Positions 17,969-26,411 of a DNA stretch of 49,300 bases are shown here, piece by piece. The notes under the pieces are model-generated. The model saw only the letters and a program-made list of their open reading frames with translations, was not told the origin of the DNA and made no database searches. How positions within the stretch are numbered: position 1 is the stretch's first letter; every line of letters starts with the position of its first letter. Source of the DNA: an uncultured Collinsella sp. (GTDB lineage Bacteria > Actinomycetota > Coriobacteriia > Coriobacteriales > Coriobacteriaceae); NCBI GenBank assembly GCA_900552685.1, contig USAJ01000009.1, forward strand, positions 1 through 49,300, given 5' to 3'. The position numbers and the translations under genes were made by a program.

Positions 17969-18460
17969 GTGATGATCAGAAAAACCCTCGATACCGACAC
18001 TCCCGCCGTCATGGCTATCTATGACGTGGCCCGCGCCTTTATGCGCGCGCATGGCAACGCCACGCAGTGGCCCGAGGGCACGCCTTCGGCCGAGCAACTG
18101 GCTGCCGATATTGCCGCTGGTGGCAGTTACGTGTGCGAAGTCGACGGCCGCGTGGTGGCGACGTTTGCCTTTTTACCGGGCCCGGACGAGTGCTATGACG
18201 CAATTGAGGACGGTCAATGGCGCAGCGACACTCCGTACGCCGTGCTGCACCGTGTGGCGTCCGATGGCACCGCGCACGGCATCGCGGCTGCGATGTTTGC
18301 CTTTGCCAAGGAGCGCGCCAACCACCTGCGTATCGACACGCATCAGGATAACCTGCCCATGCAGGGTGCGAGTATTAAGGCGGGGTTCGAGCGTGCCGGC
18401 GTCGTGTATGTGTCGGACGGCACGCCGCGTGTTGCGTTTGACTGGCTGCGCGAGGCATAA
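17969..18460 (+). CDS. GNAT-family N-acetyltransferase
   Basis: This protein of about 163 residues opens with MIRKTLDTDTPAVMAIYDVARAFM and carries the acetyl-CoA region around VLHRVASDGTAHGIAAAMFAFA (about 90-111), where the usual Q/R-x-x-G-x-G/A loop is weak, then IDTHQDNLPMQ (about 122-132). GTG 17969 and ATG 17972 are both possible starts. The substrate is unknown. A hairpin with T-run follows at 18488. Confidence 0.85.
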   Translation: MMIRKTLDTDTPAVMAIYDVARAFMRAHGNATQWPEGTPSAEQLAADIAAGGSYVCEVDGRVVATFAFLPGPDECYDAIEDGQWRSDTPYAVLHRVASDGTAHGIAAAMFAFAKERANHLRIDTHQDNLPMQGASIKAGFERAGVVYVSDGTPRVAFDWLREA

Positions 18461-18487
18461 GAGCGAGGGCTCATATCAATAATTCGT

Positions 18488-18527
18488 GCGAACGAAAATG
18501 GCCCCGGGTGGGGCTATTTTCGTTCGC
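18488..18527. terminator. Long hairpin, probable terminator
   Basis: Arms of 18 bases (18488-18505, 18510-18527) have one mismatch and a 4-base loop; the GC-rich tip GGCCCC/GGGGCT is followed by ATTTT. It ends the GNAT transcript. The rest of 18461-18714 shows only a likely promoter for the next gene. Confidence 0.6.
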
Positions 18528-18714
18528 TGCACTGTTTTGCAAGCCGGCTTTCGCAAGGCGCGAACCTACGAAAATCGCCGCGCGGCAACGCAGGGCGATG
18601 AGCTCGGTCGGGGGATAGGGCCCACTTCGCCCGCCGGCCCGTAAATTGTATCATCCAGTGTGGAACGAGGATGCCCGTTGTCGCGTGCGATGGGCTTGCA
18701 ATAAGAGGAGAGCC

Positions 18715-20718
18715 ATGTCGAAGCAAGTGGTCGTTGGAATCTTGGCGCATGTCGATGCTGGCAAGACCACGCTGGCCGAGGCCATGCTGTTCAATGCGGG
18801 TCGCATCCGCAAGCGCGGCCGCGTGGACGATGGCGATTCGCATCTGGACACTAACGCGATCGAGCGCGAGCGCGGCATCACGATCTTCTCGTCGCAGGCC
18901 GTGCTCGACCATGGCGATACCCACGTCATGCTCGTGGATGCGCCGGGGCATGTCGATTTTTCTGCCGAGGCGGAGCGCACGCTGCGCGCACTCGACTACG
19001 CGATTTTGGTTGTGGGCGCCAACGACGGCGTGCAAGGGCACACCGAAACCCTATGGCGCCTGCTTGCGCGCTATGACATCCCGACGTTCATCTTCATCAA
19101 CAAAATCGATTTGGAGAATCCCGGCCGCGATGTTTTGCTGGCACAACTTAGGCAACGTCTTTCCGAGGGCTGCCTGGATGCCAACGAACTGCTGGCGGGC
19201 GGCGCCGTTCAGGAGGACGCTGCTGCGTTGGACGAGGCGGCGCTCGAGGAGTTTTTTGAAGCGGGCGAGCTTTCTGTCGCAACGCTGTCGCGCATGGTTG
19301 CCGAGCGCAAGCTCTTTCCCTGCTTTGCCGGCTCGGCGCTCAAGGACCAAGGCGTGGACGAGCTGCTGGATGGCATATGCGCGCTGATGCGCGAACAGGC
19401 GTGGCTCCCGGAGTTTGCCGCGCGCGTCTATCGTGTCAGCCGCGGGGATCACGGCGAGCGTTTGGCTTGGGTTAAAGTGACCGGCGGCACGTTGCATGCC
19501 AAGCAGATGATTGACGGACGTTCCGGTGCCGAGGCATGGGAGCAAAAGATCGACCAGGTGCGCATCTATAACGGCGAGAAGTATGAGCTTGCCCAAGAAG
19601 TTGCTGCTGGCGGTATTTGTGCCGTGACGGGTCTTGCGCACGTTCGCCCGGGGGACGCCCTGGGCGCGGAGCCCGCGGGCGATGCGCCCGTCATTGCGCC
19701 GGTCCTCACCTATACGGTGCTGCCGGGCGAATACGACGTCCATGCGGTGTTCAAGGCGTTGACTGAGCTGGCGGACGAAGATCCCATGCTCGGCGTAAGC
19801 TGGAATACGCATCTCGAGCAGATTCACTTGCAGTTGATGGGCGCCGTGCAGCTCGAGGTCGTGCAGCGGGTGCTGGCCGATCGCTTCGGTCTTTCGATTG
19901 CGTTTGAGCCCGGCGGCATTCTCTATAAGGAGACCATTTCGCAGCCGGTCGAGGGTGTGGGCCACTTTGAGCCACTGCGCCACTATGCCGAGGTGCATCT
20001 GCGTCTGGAGCCGTTGCCGGCGGGTTCGGGCGTGCAGTTTGGCACCGTGACCTCGACCGACGAGCTCGATCTTAACTGGCAGCGTCTGGCACTCACCAAC
20101 GCCATGGAGCGCGATCACCTGGGCGTGCTGACCGGCTCGCCCATCACCGATGTGCGCATTACGCTCACGGGCGGCCGTGCGCATGCCAAACACACCGAGG
20201 GCGGCGATTTTCGCCAGGCCACGTACCGCGCGATTCGTCAGGGGCTCATGCAGGCGCGTGAGGCTGGCGCGGCGGTGCTGTTGGAGCCGTGGTACCACTT
20301 TGAGGTTGAGGTGCCGGGGGAGTGCGTGGGCCGGGCGCTCTCGGATGCCACGCGCATGGGTGCCGAGTACGAGCCACCGGCGATGGCGGGAGACCGGGCG
20401 AAGCTTGTGGGTCGCGTGCCGGCATCCGAGGTGCAGGATTACGCGCTGGAGGTGGCTGCCTACACGAGCGGTCGCGGGCATCTGTACCTGGAGTTCGCCG
20501 GTTATGCGGCCTGTCATGATGCCGAGCGCGTTATAGAGGCGGCCGCCTATGAGCCCGAGGCCGATCTGCCCAACACGCCCGACTCGGTCTTTTGCTCTCA
20601 CGGCGCCGGTTACACGGTCAAATGGTACGACGTACCCGCCGCGGCACACGTAAAGGTCGATCCCGCCACCTTCCGCCCCTGGCGTGCAGCAGACGCGGAG
20701 TTTTTCGGCCACATGTGA
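18715..20718 (+). CDS. Tet(M)-like ribosomal protection / EF-G-like GTPase
   Basis: The 667 residues have the EF-G/TetM layout: G domain with AHVDAGKTT (about 11-19), GITIFSS (switch I), DAPGHVDF (G3) and NKID (G4), then domains II-V. The start ILAHVDAGKTTLAEAMLFNAGRI mirrors Tet(M), which ejects tetracycline from the ribosome. It is longer than Tet(M) (639) and diverges strongly, so drug resistance is not assured; it may be a chromosomal translation factor. AGAGGAG precedes ATG 18715. The last codon and stop (ATG TGA) lie inside the palindrome at 20712-20744. Confidence 0.85.
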   Translation: MSKQVVVGILAHVDAGKTTLAEAMLFNAGRIRKRGRVDDGDSHLDTNAIERERGITIFSSQAVLDHGDTHVMLVDAPGHVDFSAEAERTLRALDYAILVVGANDGVQGHTETLWRLLARYDIPTFIFINKIDLENPGRDVLLAQLRQRLSEGCLDANELLAGGAVQEDAAALDEAALEEFFEAGELSVATLSRMVAERKLFPCFAGSALKDQGVDELLDGICALMREQAWLPEFAARVYRVSRGDHGERLAWVKVTGGTLHAKQMIDGRSGAEAWEQKIDQVRIYNGEKYELAQEVAAGGICAVTGLAHVRPGDALGAEPAGDAPVIAPVLTYTVLPGEYDVHAVFKALTELADEDPMLGVSWNTHLEQIHLQLMGAVQLEVVQRVLADRFGLSIAFEPGGILYKETISQPVEGVGHFEPLRHYAEVHLRLEPLPAGSGVQFGTVTSTDELDLNWQRLALTNAMERDHLGVLTGSPITDVRITLTGGRAHAKHTEGGDFRQATYRAIRQGLMQAREAGAAVLLEPWYHFEVEVPGECVGRALSDATRMGAEYEPPAMAGDRAKLVGRVPASEVQDYALEVAAYTSGRGHLYLEFAGYAACHDAERVIEAAAYEPEADLPNTPDSVFCSHGAGYTVKWYDVPAAAHVKVDPATFRPWRAADAEFFGHM

Positions 20719-20744
20719 CAAAGGGACAACCCCTTTGTCACATG
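20712..20744. repeat. Dispersed palindrome, family C, copy 1
   Basis: CATGTGACAAAGGG and its inverse form a perfect 14-bp stem with loop ACAAC. It overlaps the final codon and stop of the GTPase gene and may act as its terminator, though no T-run follows. Copies 2 and 3 are at 24439 and 25691. Confidence 0.9.
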
Positions 20745-20749
20745 CTATT

Positions 20750-20778
20750 GGTATAACTCGGTATAAGTTGGTATAACT
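20750..20778 (+). promoter_or_regulatory. Three GGTATAA boxes at 10-bp period
   Basis: GGTATAACT, GGTATAAGT and GGTATAACT start at 20750, 20760 and 20770, exactly one helical turn apart, 34 bases before the ATPase gene at 20812. They may be phased binding sites on one face of the DNA, or overlapping -10 boxes. Family C copy 1 ends six bases upstream. Confidence 0.5.
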
Positions 20779-20811
20779 ATTACCAGGGTTTGCCAATCCG
20801 AGGAGGCCGAC

Positions 20812-21930
20812 ATGAATCCGAATCCCTTTAAGCCAACGGCAGGCAAGCGGCCTCCGATACTCATCGGTCGCGAGTCGGTCATCGAAGATTTCGAGGAAGG
20901 GCTCGATAACGGCGCCGGAGCGCCGGGCAGGCTCATGCTCATTACGGGAAACCGCGGCTGTGGCAAGACGGTTCTCCTGCGGGAGCTGCAGCGTTTGGCT
21001 AGTGAGCGCGGATGGGCGGTTGTCTCCGATTCCGCGTCGCTTGGCTTATGCGACCGCTTGGCCGACGCGCTTCGCTCGAATAAACCCGTTGTGACGTCAA
21101 TGGAGTTCGGTCCGTCGTTTGGGCGGATGTCAGTCGAGGCGGCGCGAGCAAAGGGCGAGACGTTGCGAGGGCTGGTCAACGAGCGTCTCAAGAAGCTCGG
21201 TCCAGGCAAGGGCATACTGTTTGCGATTGACGAGGCTCAATCTGCGTCTATCGAGGAGCTGGCGGCTCTTGCCGTTCTCTATCAGCAGGTGCTCGGAGAC
21301 CAGGATGCCACGGGCTTGTCCGATAGCGACCAGCGCGGCCTTGCGCTAGTGTTCGCCGGCTTGCCCAGCATGGTTGATGACTTGCTCGAAGAGCCGAGCG
21401 TGACGTTTTTGCGGCGCGCCCAGCAGCGTACGCTGGGGGCGATTTCTTTGCCCAAGGTGCGCGATTCATATATCCAGACGGTCAAAGACGCTGGTCTTTA
21501 CGTTGACACGGAGACGGCGGACCTTGCGGCACACAAGAGCATGGGGCATCCCTATATGGTCCAGTTGGTGGGCTATTACATGTGGCGCTCTGCCGTCCGG
21601 CGCAACTCGCAGGTCATTGAAAGGTGCGATGTCGAGGCTGGCCATGCGGATGCCATCTCTGAGTTCTACGAAGCGGTCGACGCGCACCTGTATTATGGAT
21701 TGCGCAGTCCGCAACGCCTCTTTATCGAGGCCATGGCTGCTGACGAGGGTAAGCCGACGCGCATGGCGGACATCATTGAGCGTTGCGATCGCACCCAGAG
21801 CTGGGCGAGTAAATATCGTGCAAGCCTGATTCGCGAGCGCGTCATCGAGGCTGCCGGATACGGCCTCGTCCGGTTTACCGTGCCCATGCTGGGCGCGTAC
21901 ATTCGCGATCGAGTTTTATGGCATGAGTAG
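20812..21930 (+). CDS. AAA+ ATPase with winged-helix end (COG1672-like)
   Basis: The 372 residues have Walker A GNRGCGKT (46-53), Walker B LFAIDEAQ (about 137-144), a sensor region LVFAGLPS and the segment VTFLRRAQQRTLG, then a C-terminal helical/winged-helix part with an R-rich SWASKYRASLIRERVIE stretch. The fold resembles Orc1/Cdc6-like archaeal-type ATPases and STAND-like proteins; the role is unknown. It shares layout and phrases with the ATPase at 24477-25577. AGGAGG precedes ATG 20812. Its stop overlaps the start of the UvrA-like gene, which implies coupled translation. Confidence 0.8.
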   Translation: MNPNPFKPTAGKRPPILIGRESVIEDFEEGLDNGAGAPGRLMLITGNRGCGKTVLLRELQRLASERGWAVVSDSASLGLCDRLADALRSNKPVVTSMEFGPSFGRMSVEAARAKGETLRGLVNERLKKLGPGKGILFAIDEAQSASIEELAALAVLYQQVLGDQDATGLSDSDQRGLALVFAGLPSMVDDLLEEPSVTFLRRAQQRTLGAISLPKVRDSYIQTVKDAGLYVDTETADLAAHKSMGHPYMVQLVGYYMWRSAVRRNSQVIERCDVEAGHADAISEFYEAVDAHLYYGLRSPQRLFIEAMAADEGKPTRMADIIERCDRTQSWASKYRASLIRERVIEAAGYGLVRFTVPMLGAYIRDRVLWHE

Positions 21931-24436
21931 GGTGATAGAGGTGACGGAACAGAAGATGAGCCCGCAGGCTATCGAGGTGCGTGGCGCGCGTGTACACAAC
22001 CTCAAGGACATCGATATTGATATCCCGCTGGGAAAGCTCGTGGGTATTGCCGGCGTGTCGGGTTCGGGCAAGAGTTCGCTGGCGCTGGGGGTTCTTTATG
22101 CCGAGGGTTCGCGTCGCTACTTGGAAGCACTCAGCACCTATACTCGACGTCGCCTGACACAGGCCGAACACGCCCAGGTGGATGAGGTCTTGCACGTGCC
22201 GGCGGCGCTCGCATTGCATCAGCGCCCCAGCGTGCCGGGCGTGCGTTCCACTTTTGGCACCATGACCGAGCTCAACAACAGCCTGCGTCTGCTCTTTAGC
22301 CGCTGCGCCCATCACGTGTGCCCGCACTGCGGGGCGCGCGTGGAGCCGAGCCTTAACGTGGCTGCGGGCCTGTCGCTCACGTGTCCGATATGCGGCCGCG
22401 AGTTCTACGCGCCGAGTGCCGAGGATTTGGCTTTCAATAGCGGTGGTGCGTGCCCTACCTGCGGCGGCACCGGTGTCATGCGCGAGGTGGACGAAGCGAG
22501 CCTGGTGCCCGACGAGTCAAAGACCATCAACGAGGGCGCGGTCCTTCCTTGGGGTACGCTCATGTGGGATCTGATGAAGCAGGTGGCAGGCGAGATGGGC
22601 GTACGCACCGACGTACCGTTTAACCAGCTCACGCCTCAAGAGCGCGATATCGTGTTCCACGGCCCGGCGGTCAAGAAGCACATTCTCTACGTTCCCAAAA
22701 ACGGCGAGGGCGCCACGTCGCTCGACTTCACCTATTACAACGCCGTCTATACCGTCGAGAATGCGCTCGCCAAGGTTAAGGACGACAAGGGCCTCAAACG
22801 CGTTGCGCGCTTTTTGCGCGAGGGCCCATGCCGCGACTGCAGCGGCACGCGTCTCTCCGAGGCGGCACGCCAGCCCCAGGTGCGCGGTATCAATCTGGCG
22901 CAGGCGGCGGCCATGACGCTGGGCGAGGCGATTGAGTGGGTGCGCGGGGTGCCCGCATCCTTGCCGCCCGAGATGCGGCCCATGGCGACGGATATCTGCG
23001 ATTCGTTTTTGAGCACGGCCCGTCGTCTGGTCGACCTGGGTCTCGATTACCTTTCACTCGATCGCGCCGGTGCCACGCTTTCCACGGGTGAGCGCCAGCG
23101 CGTGCAGCTTGCTCGCGTGGTGCGCAATCGATCGACGGGCGTGCTCTATGTGCTGGACGAGCCCTCGATCGGCTTGCATCCTGCCAATGTCGACGGCTTG
23201 GTGGGTGTGATGCGCGATCTGGTGGATGACGGCAACACCGTGGTTGTTGTCGACCACGATACGCGCGTACTGGCGGAAGCTGACTATCTGGTCGAGATGG
23301 GCCCCGTTGCCGGAGCAGGCGGCGGTAATGTGATTGCCGCTGGCACGGTGGACGAGCTCGAACAATCGCAGGGCAGCCGCATCGCCCCGTTTTTGCGCTC
23401 GGACCCCAAGCGCTTGCGTCCGCAGGTGACTGACGACGAAATGTTCGACCAGGGCCACATCCGCATGGCAACCGATGCCATCCATACCGTCAAGCCGCTC
23501 GAAGCCGATATCCCGCGCGGCCGCCTTGTCGCGGTGACGGGCGTTTCGGGCTCGGGCAAGACGACGTTGGTGCTCGAGACGCTCATCCCGGCGCTTAAGG
23601 CGCAGGCAGCCGGCGAGCGCCTGCCAAAACATGTGCGCTGGGTCGATGCCGAAGGCATTGCCCGCGCAAACCTGATTGACGCTACGCCTATCGGCGCCAA
23701 CGTGCGCTCGACGGTAGCGACCTATGCCGACATCCATGATGAGTTGCGTCGCGCCTTCGCCCGTACGCCCGAGGCCAAGGCAGCCGGCTACAAGGCGGGT
23801 GCCTTTAGCTACAACACCGGCGCCTTGCGCTGCCCTACGTGCGATGGCACGGGCTCGATATCACTCGACGTGCAGTTTTTGCCCGACGTCGAGATCGTCT
23901 GCCCGGCATGTCGCGGCTCACGTTATGCAGACGCGGCTTCGCATATCCATCGCGAGGGCAAGGACGGGAGTCTGCTTACGTTGCCGCAGCTCATGGACAT
24001 GAGTGTGGACGAGGCCCTCGATGCCACGGTGGGACTCAAGAAGGTTCAGGCGCGCTTGCAGACCTTGCACGACTTGGGCTTGGGCTATCTCACGCTCGGT
24101 GAGCCCACGCCGGCGCTTTCGGGCGGCGAGGCACAGCGCCTTAAGCTCGCGAGCGAGATGGGCCGCGTGCAGGATGATGCCGTATTCGTGTTCGACGAAC
24201 CCACGATTGGCCTGCATCCGCTCGATGTTCAGGTGTTGCTGAGTGTGTTTGACGGCCTCGTTGCCAAGGGCGCCACGGTTATCGTGATCGAACACGATCT
24301 CGACCTTATCCGTAACGCCGATTACGTGATCGACATGGGCCCGGGCGGTGGCGACGCGGGCGGGCAAATCGTCTGCACCGGCACGCCGGGCGATATCGCG
24401 GCTTGCTCCAAGAGCATTACCGGTCGCTACCTATAG
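21923..24436 (+). CDS. UvrA-like ABC ATPase lacking the UvrB-binding insert
   Basis: The 837 residues contain two ABC ATPase halves: Walker A GVSGSGKSS (44-52) with signature LSTGERQRVQLARV (about 387), and GVSGSGKTT (about 538) with LSGGEAQRLKLASE (about 732). Zinc-finger cysteines (CPHCG, CPICG, CPTCGGTG, CPTCDGTG, CPACRG) are kept. Full UvrA has about 940 residues; here the stretch between the first two CPxCG motifs is only about 20 residues, so the UvrB-binding domain appears absent. Such class III UvrA paralogs include drug-resistance proteins like DrrC. ATG 21923 overlaps the ATPase gene by eight bases; ATG 21956 is an alternative start. DNA or drug binding is inferred. Confidence 0.85.
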   Translation: MSRVIEVTEQKMSPQAIEVRGARVHNLKDIDIDIPLGKLVGIAGVSGSGKSSLALGVLYAEGSRRYLEALSTYTRRRLTQAEHAQVDEVLHVPAALALHQRPSVPGVRSTFGTMTELNNSLRLLFSRCAHHVCPHCGARVEPSLNVAAGLSLTCPICGREFYAPSAEDLAFNSGGACPTCGGTGVMREVDEASLVPDESKTINEGAVLPWGTLMWDLMKQVAGEMGVRTDVPFNQLTPQERDIVFHGPAVKKHILYVPKNGEGATSLDFTYYNAVYTVENALAKVKDDKGLKRVARFLREGPCRDCSGTRLSEAARQPQVRGINLAQAAAMTLGEAIEWVRGVPASLPPEMRPMATDICDSFLSTARRLVDLGLDYLSLDRAGATLSTGERQRVQLARVVRNRSTGVLYVLDEPSIGLHPANVDGLVGVMRDLVDDGNTVVVVDHDTRVLAEADYLVEMGPVAGAGGGNVIAAGTVDELEQSQGSRIAPFLRSDPKRLRPQVTDDEMFDQGHIRMATDAIHTVKPLEADIPRGRLVAVTGVSGSGKTTLVLETLIPALKAQAAGERLPKHVRWVDAEGIARANLIDATPIGANVRSTVATYADIHDELRRAFARTPEAKAAGYKAGAFSYNTGALRCPTCDGTGSISLDVQFLPDVEIVCPACRGSRYADAASHIHREGKDGSLLTLPQLMDMSVDEALDATVGLKKVQARLQTLHDLGLGYLTLGEPTPALSGGEAQRLKLASEMGRVQDDAVFVFDEPTIGLHPLDVQVLLSVFDGLVAKGATVIVIEHDLDLIRNADYVIDMGPGGGDAGGQIVCTGTPGDIAACSKSITGRYL

Positions 24437-24438
24437 GC

Positions 24439-24471
24439 AATGTGACAAAGGGACTGCCCCTTTGCCACATT
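24439..24471. repeat. Dispersed palindrome, family C, copy 2
   Basis: AATGTGACAAAGGG and its near-inverse (one mismatch) flank a short loop. It begins two bases after the UvrA-like stop and ends six bases before the stop of the convergent ATPase gene. It fills the whole 40-base gap and may end both transcripts. Confidence 0.9.
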
Positions 24472-24476
24472 GACTT

Positions 24477-25577
24477 CTATTTCACGCATTGAGCCGCGAG
24501 ATAGTCGCGGAAGAATGGCAATTCAAATGCGACGAGCCCTCGTCCTCGTTCCCCGATGATGCCGGCATCTATCATGCGGCGTCGGTAGCGGGAGACCTGC
24601 TGTGGCGAACGCTTAAGGCGCTCGACAAGGTCAGCGGTGGTGGACTCTTCCTCGTCATCGAGCATGGCGATGAGGAATCGCTTGTCCTCTGCCGTGAGTT
24701 CCCGATAGGTTGCCGCGAGGATTCGGTCGTCCATCTCGTCGCGCGCGATTTTGATTCCCAGGTCAAAGTCGCGTGACGAGATTTCCTTCGAATCGCTTGT
24801 GAGATCCCAGGCACGGTAGCCTACGAGTTGCAATAGGAAGGGAAAACCAGAGATCGAGCGAACGGCTCTATCGATTCCCTCGGCATCTGCCAGGCGATCG
24901 TTTTCCTGGATTGTGCGAATCAAGGCCTCGCGCACGTCATAGTCGGCAATGCGACCCAGATGATATTGTTGGGCGCGGCGAAGGAACGAGACCGTCTTGT
25001 GGTTCAGCAACGTCGAGACATTGTTGGGAAGTCCCGCCATGAGCAGGGCGACGCGTTTCCCATCGGTCACAAAGTGTTGATACGACGCTGCGAGCTGAAT
25101 CATCTCGTCGAGTGTCGGGTCCACCTCGTCAACCGTGACGAGCAGACCGGTGCCCGCCTCGTTGAGCTGGTCGATGATGTCGCTCATGCGATAACGCCAG
25201 GTTGAGGCATCGTGAACGCGATTGACCTCGATGCTGCCGAGCGGTGCAATTCCGAGACCGGTGACTTCGAAGTGGTTGGACGGGTCGATAAGATGGCCGG
25301 CAGCACGTTTCGCCCCGAGCTCGATTTCCTCAAGCATTCCCGGGAGCGCGGTCGTCTTTACGGCAATCCAGCCGTGGGATTCCGCCCTTGTCGCGAGCGA
25401 CGACATGAGAGCGGTTTTACCGGTTCCACGCGCGCCTGAGAAGATCGAGGTCAATTCTGGGCGCCTGCGCTGGCTCAAGAAGGCTCGGTCCAAATCCCGA
25501 ATAATCTGTTGTCTGCCAGCGAGATGGGCAGGAACCTCACCAAAACTGGGGGTAAACGGGTTTTCGAGATATTTCAT
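24477..25577 (-). CDS. AAA+ ATPase, paralog of the 20812 gene
   Basis: The 366 residues have Walker A GARGTGKT (48-55), Walker B LLVTVDEVD (about 145-153), the shared phrase VSFLRRAQQYHLG and LLQLVGYRAW, then a C-terminal winged helix (STTADLVERLKRSPQQVSRYRRRMIDAGII) that looks like a DNA-binding HTH. It therefore has the same plan as the 20812 ATPase at low identity, and points toward the UvrA-like gene from the other side. AAAGGAG precedes ATG 25577, and the leader 25590-25640 is AT-rich. Function unknown. Confidence 0.8.
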   Translation of the reverse strand: MKYLENPFTPSFGEVPAHLAGRQQIIRDLDRAFLSQRRRPELTSIFSGARGTGKTALMSSLATRAESHGWIAVKTTALPGMLEEIELGAKRAAGHLIDPSNHFEVTGLGIAPLGSIEVNRVHDASTWRYRMSDIIDQLNEAGTGLLVTVDEVDPTLDEMIQLAASYQHFVTDGKRVALLMAGLPNNVSTLLNHKTVSFLRRAQQYHLGRIADYDVREALIRTIQENDRLADAEGIDRAVRSISGFPFLLQLVGYRAWDLTSDSKEISSRDFDLGIKIARDEMDDRILAATYRELTAEDKRFLIAMLDDEEESTTADLVERLKRSPQQVSRYRRRMIDAGIIGERGRGLVAFELPFFRDYLAAQCVK

Positions 25578-25690
25578 AAGGCTCTCCTTTCACACCTCCG
25601 TTTAACTTCATTTTATTTTAGTTAATTCTGATTAAAAGTGATGGTTCGTTATTTAGAGCATCAATTAGGCGCGTGCGCCATCGGCGCTGG

Positions 25691-25723
25691 AATGTGACAA
25701 AGGGACAGCTCCTTTGTCACATT
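25691..25723. repeat. Dispersed palindrome, family C, copy 3
   Basis: AATGTGACAAAGG and its perfect inverse (13 bp) enclose a 7-base loop. The minus-strand TrmL gene takes its final codon ATG and stop TGA from the right arm. The 113-base stretch between here and the ATPase start holds only AT-rich promoter-like sequence. Confidence 0.9.
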
Positions 25724-26316
25724 CTCGGAAAGCCTGTTTGGCGCAGGGCTTCGTAGAGGACGATGGCGGCGCTGTTGGAGAGGTTGAGTGCGCTGATGCG
25801 GTAGTCGTTCGGGTTGACGAAGTTGCCGCAGATGTCCTGTTGAAGGATGGTCTCGTGGCTGTCCTCGGTATGCCCCAGCGATTCCTCGTGAGCTTCCCAA
25901 GCCTCGGCGTTATCGAGTGAGTCGCAATCGCGCAGCATCGGGATGCGCTCGCAGCGCTCGGGCGCCACGGCAAGCAGTGGCTCGGGAATGCCCGAGCTCT
26001 CGCTGCCAAAGACCAAGTAGTCACCATCGCGGTAGGTACTCTGCGCATAGGTGCGGCGTGCCTTTTTGGTCAGCAGATGCAGGCGTTCGTCGGCAGGGGA
26101 GAGACCGTTGCGCGCAAGGAAATCCTCCCAGCCGGCATAGGTCGTCACGTCCAAGTTTTGCCAGTAGCCCAGACCGGCGCGACGTACCGTCTTGTCGTCG
26201 AGCGAAAACCCCAGCGGCTCCACCAGATGCAGGCGGGCGCCGGTGACCACGCAGGTGCGGCCGATATTGCCCGTATTGGCCGGAATCTCGGGCGCATACA
26301 GCACAATGTTGAACAT
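25717..26316 (-). CDS. trmL: TrmL-like tRNA (cytidine/uridine-34 2'-O)-methyltransferase
   Basis: The 199 residues are SPOUT class with MFNIVLYAPEIPANTGNIGRTC (start), LVFGSESSGIPE (about 103-114) and SALNLSNSAAIVLYEALRQTGF (end), the TrmL signatures. It modifies the wobble base of certain tRNAs. Between the usual IPM and SLNLSNS motifs there is an insertion of about 45 residues rich in Glu, Asp and His (EAWEAHEESLGHTEDSHE). AAGGAG precedes ATG 26316; an open frame upstream is spurious. Confidence 0.9.
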   Translation of the reverse strand: MFNIVLYAPEIPANTGNIGRTCVVTGARLHLVEPLGFSLDDKTVRRAGLGYWQNLDVTTYAGWEDFLARNGLSPADERLHLLTKKARRTYAQSTYRDGDYLVFGSESSGIPEPLLAVAPERCERIPMLRDCDSLDNAEAWEAHEESLGHTEDSHETILQQDICGNFVNPNDYRISALNLSNSAAIVLYEALRQTGFPRM

Positions 26317-26334
26317 GAATCTCCTTGGCTCAGA

Positions 26335-26372
26335 ACGAAAAACCACCACGAAGTTAACCTTCGTGGTGGTTT
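26335..26372 (-). terminator. Intrinsic terminator of the CobW gene
   Basis: A 14-bp perfect stem (26340-26353, 26359-26372) with a 5-base loop is followed on the minus strand by a T-run. It lies between the end of the CobW-family gene and the start of trmL and separates their transcripts. Confidence 0.9.
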
Positions 26373-26411
26373 GGCGGTTACGTAGACAGAAAAATGCCCG
26401 CTTGGATAAAC

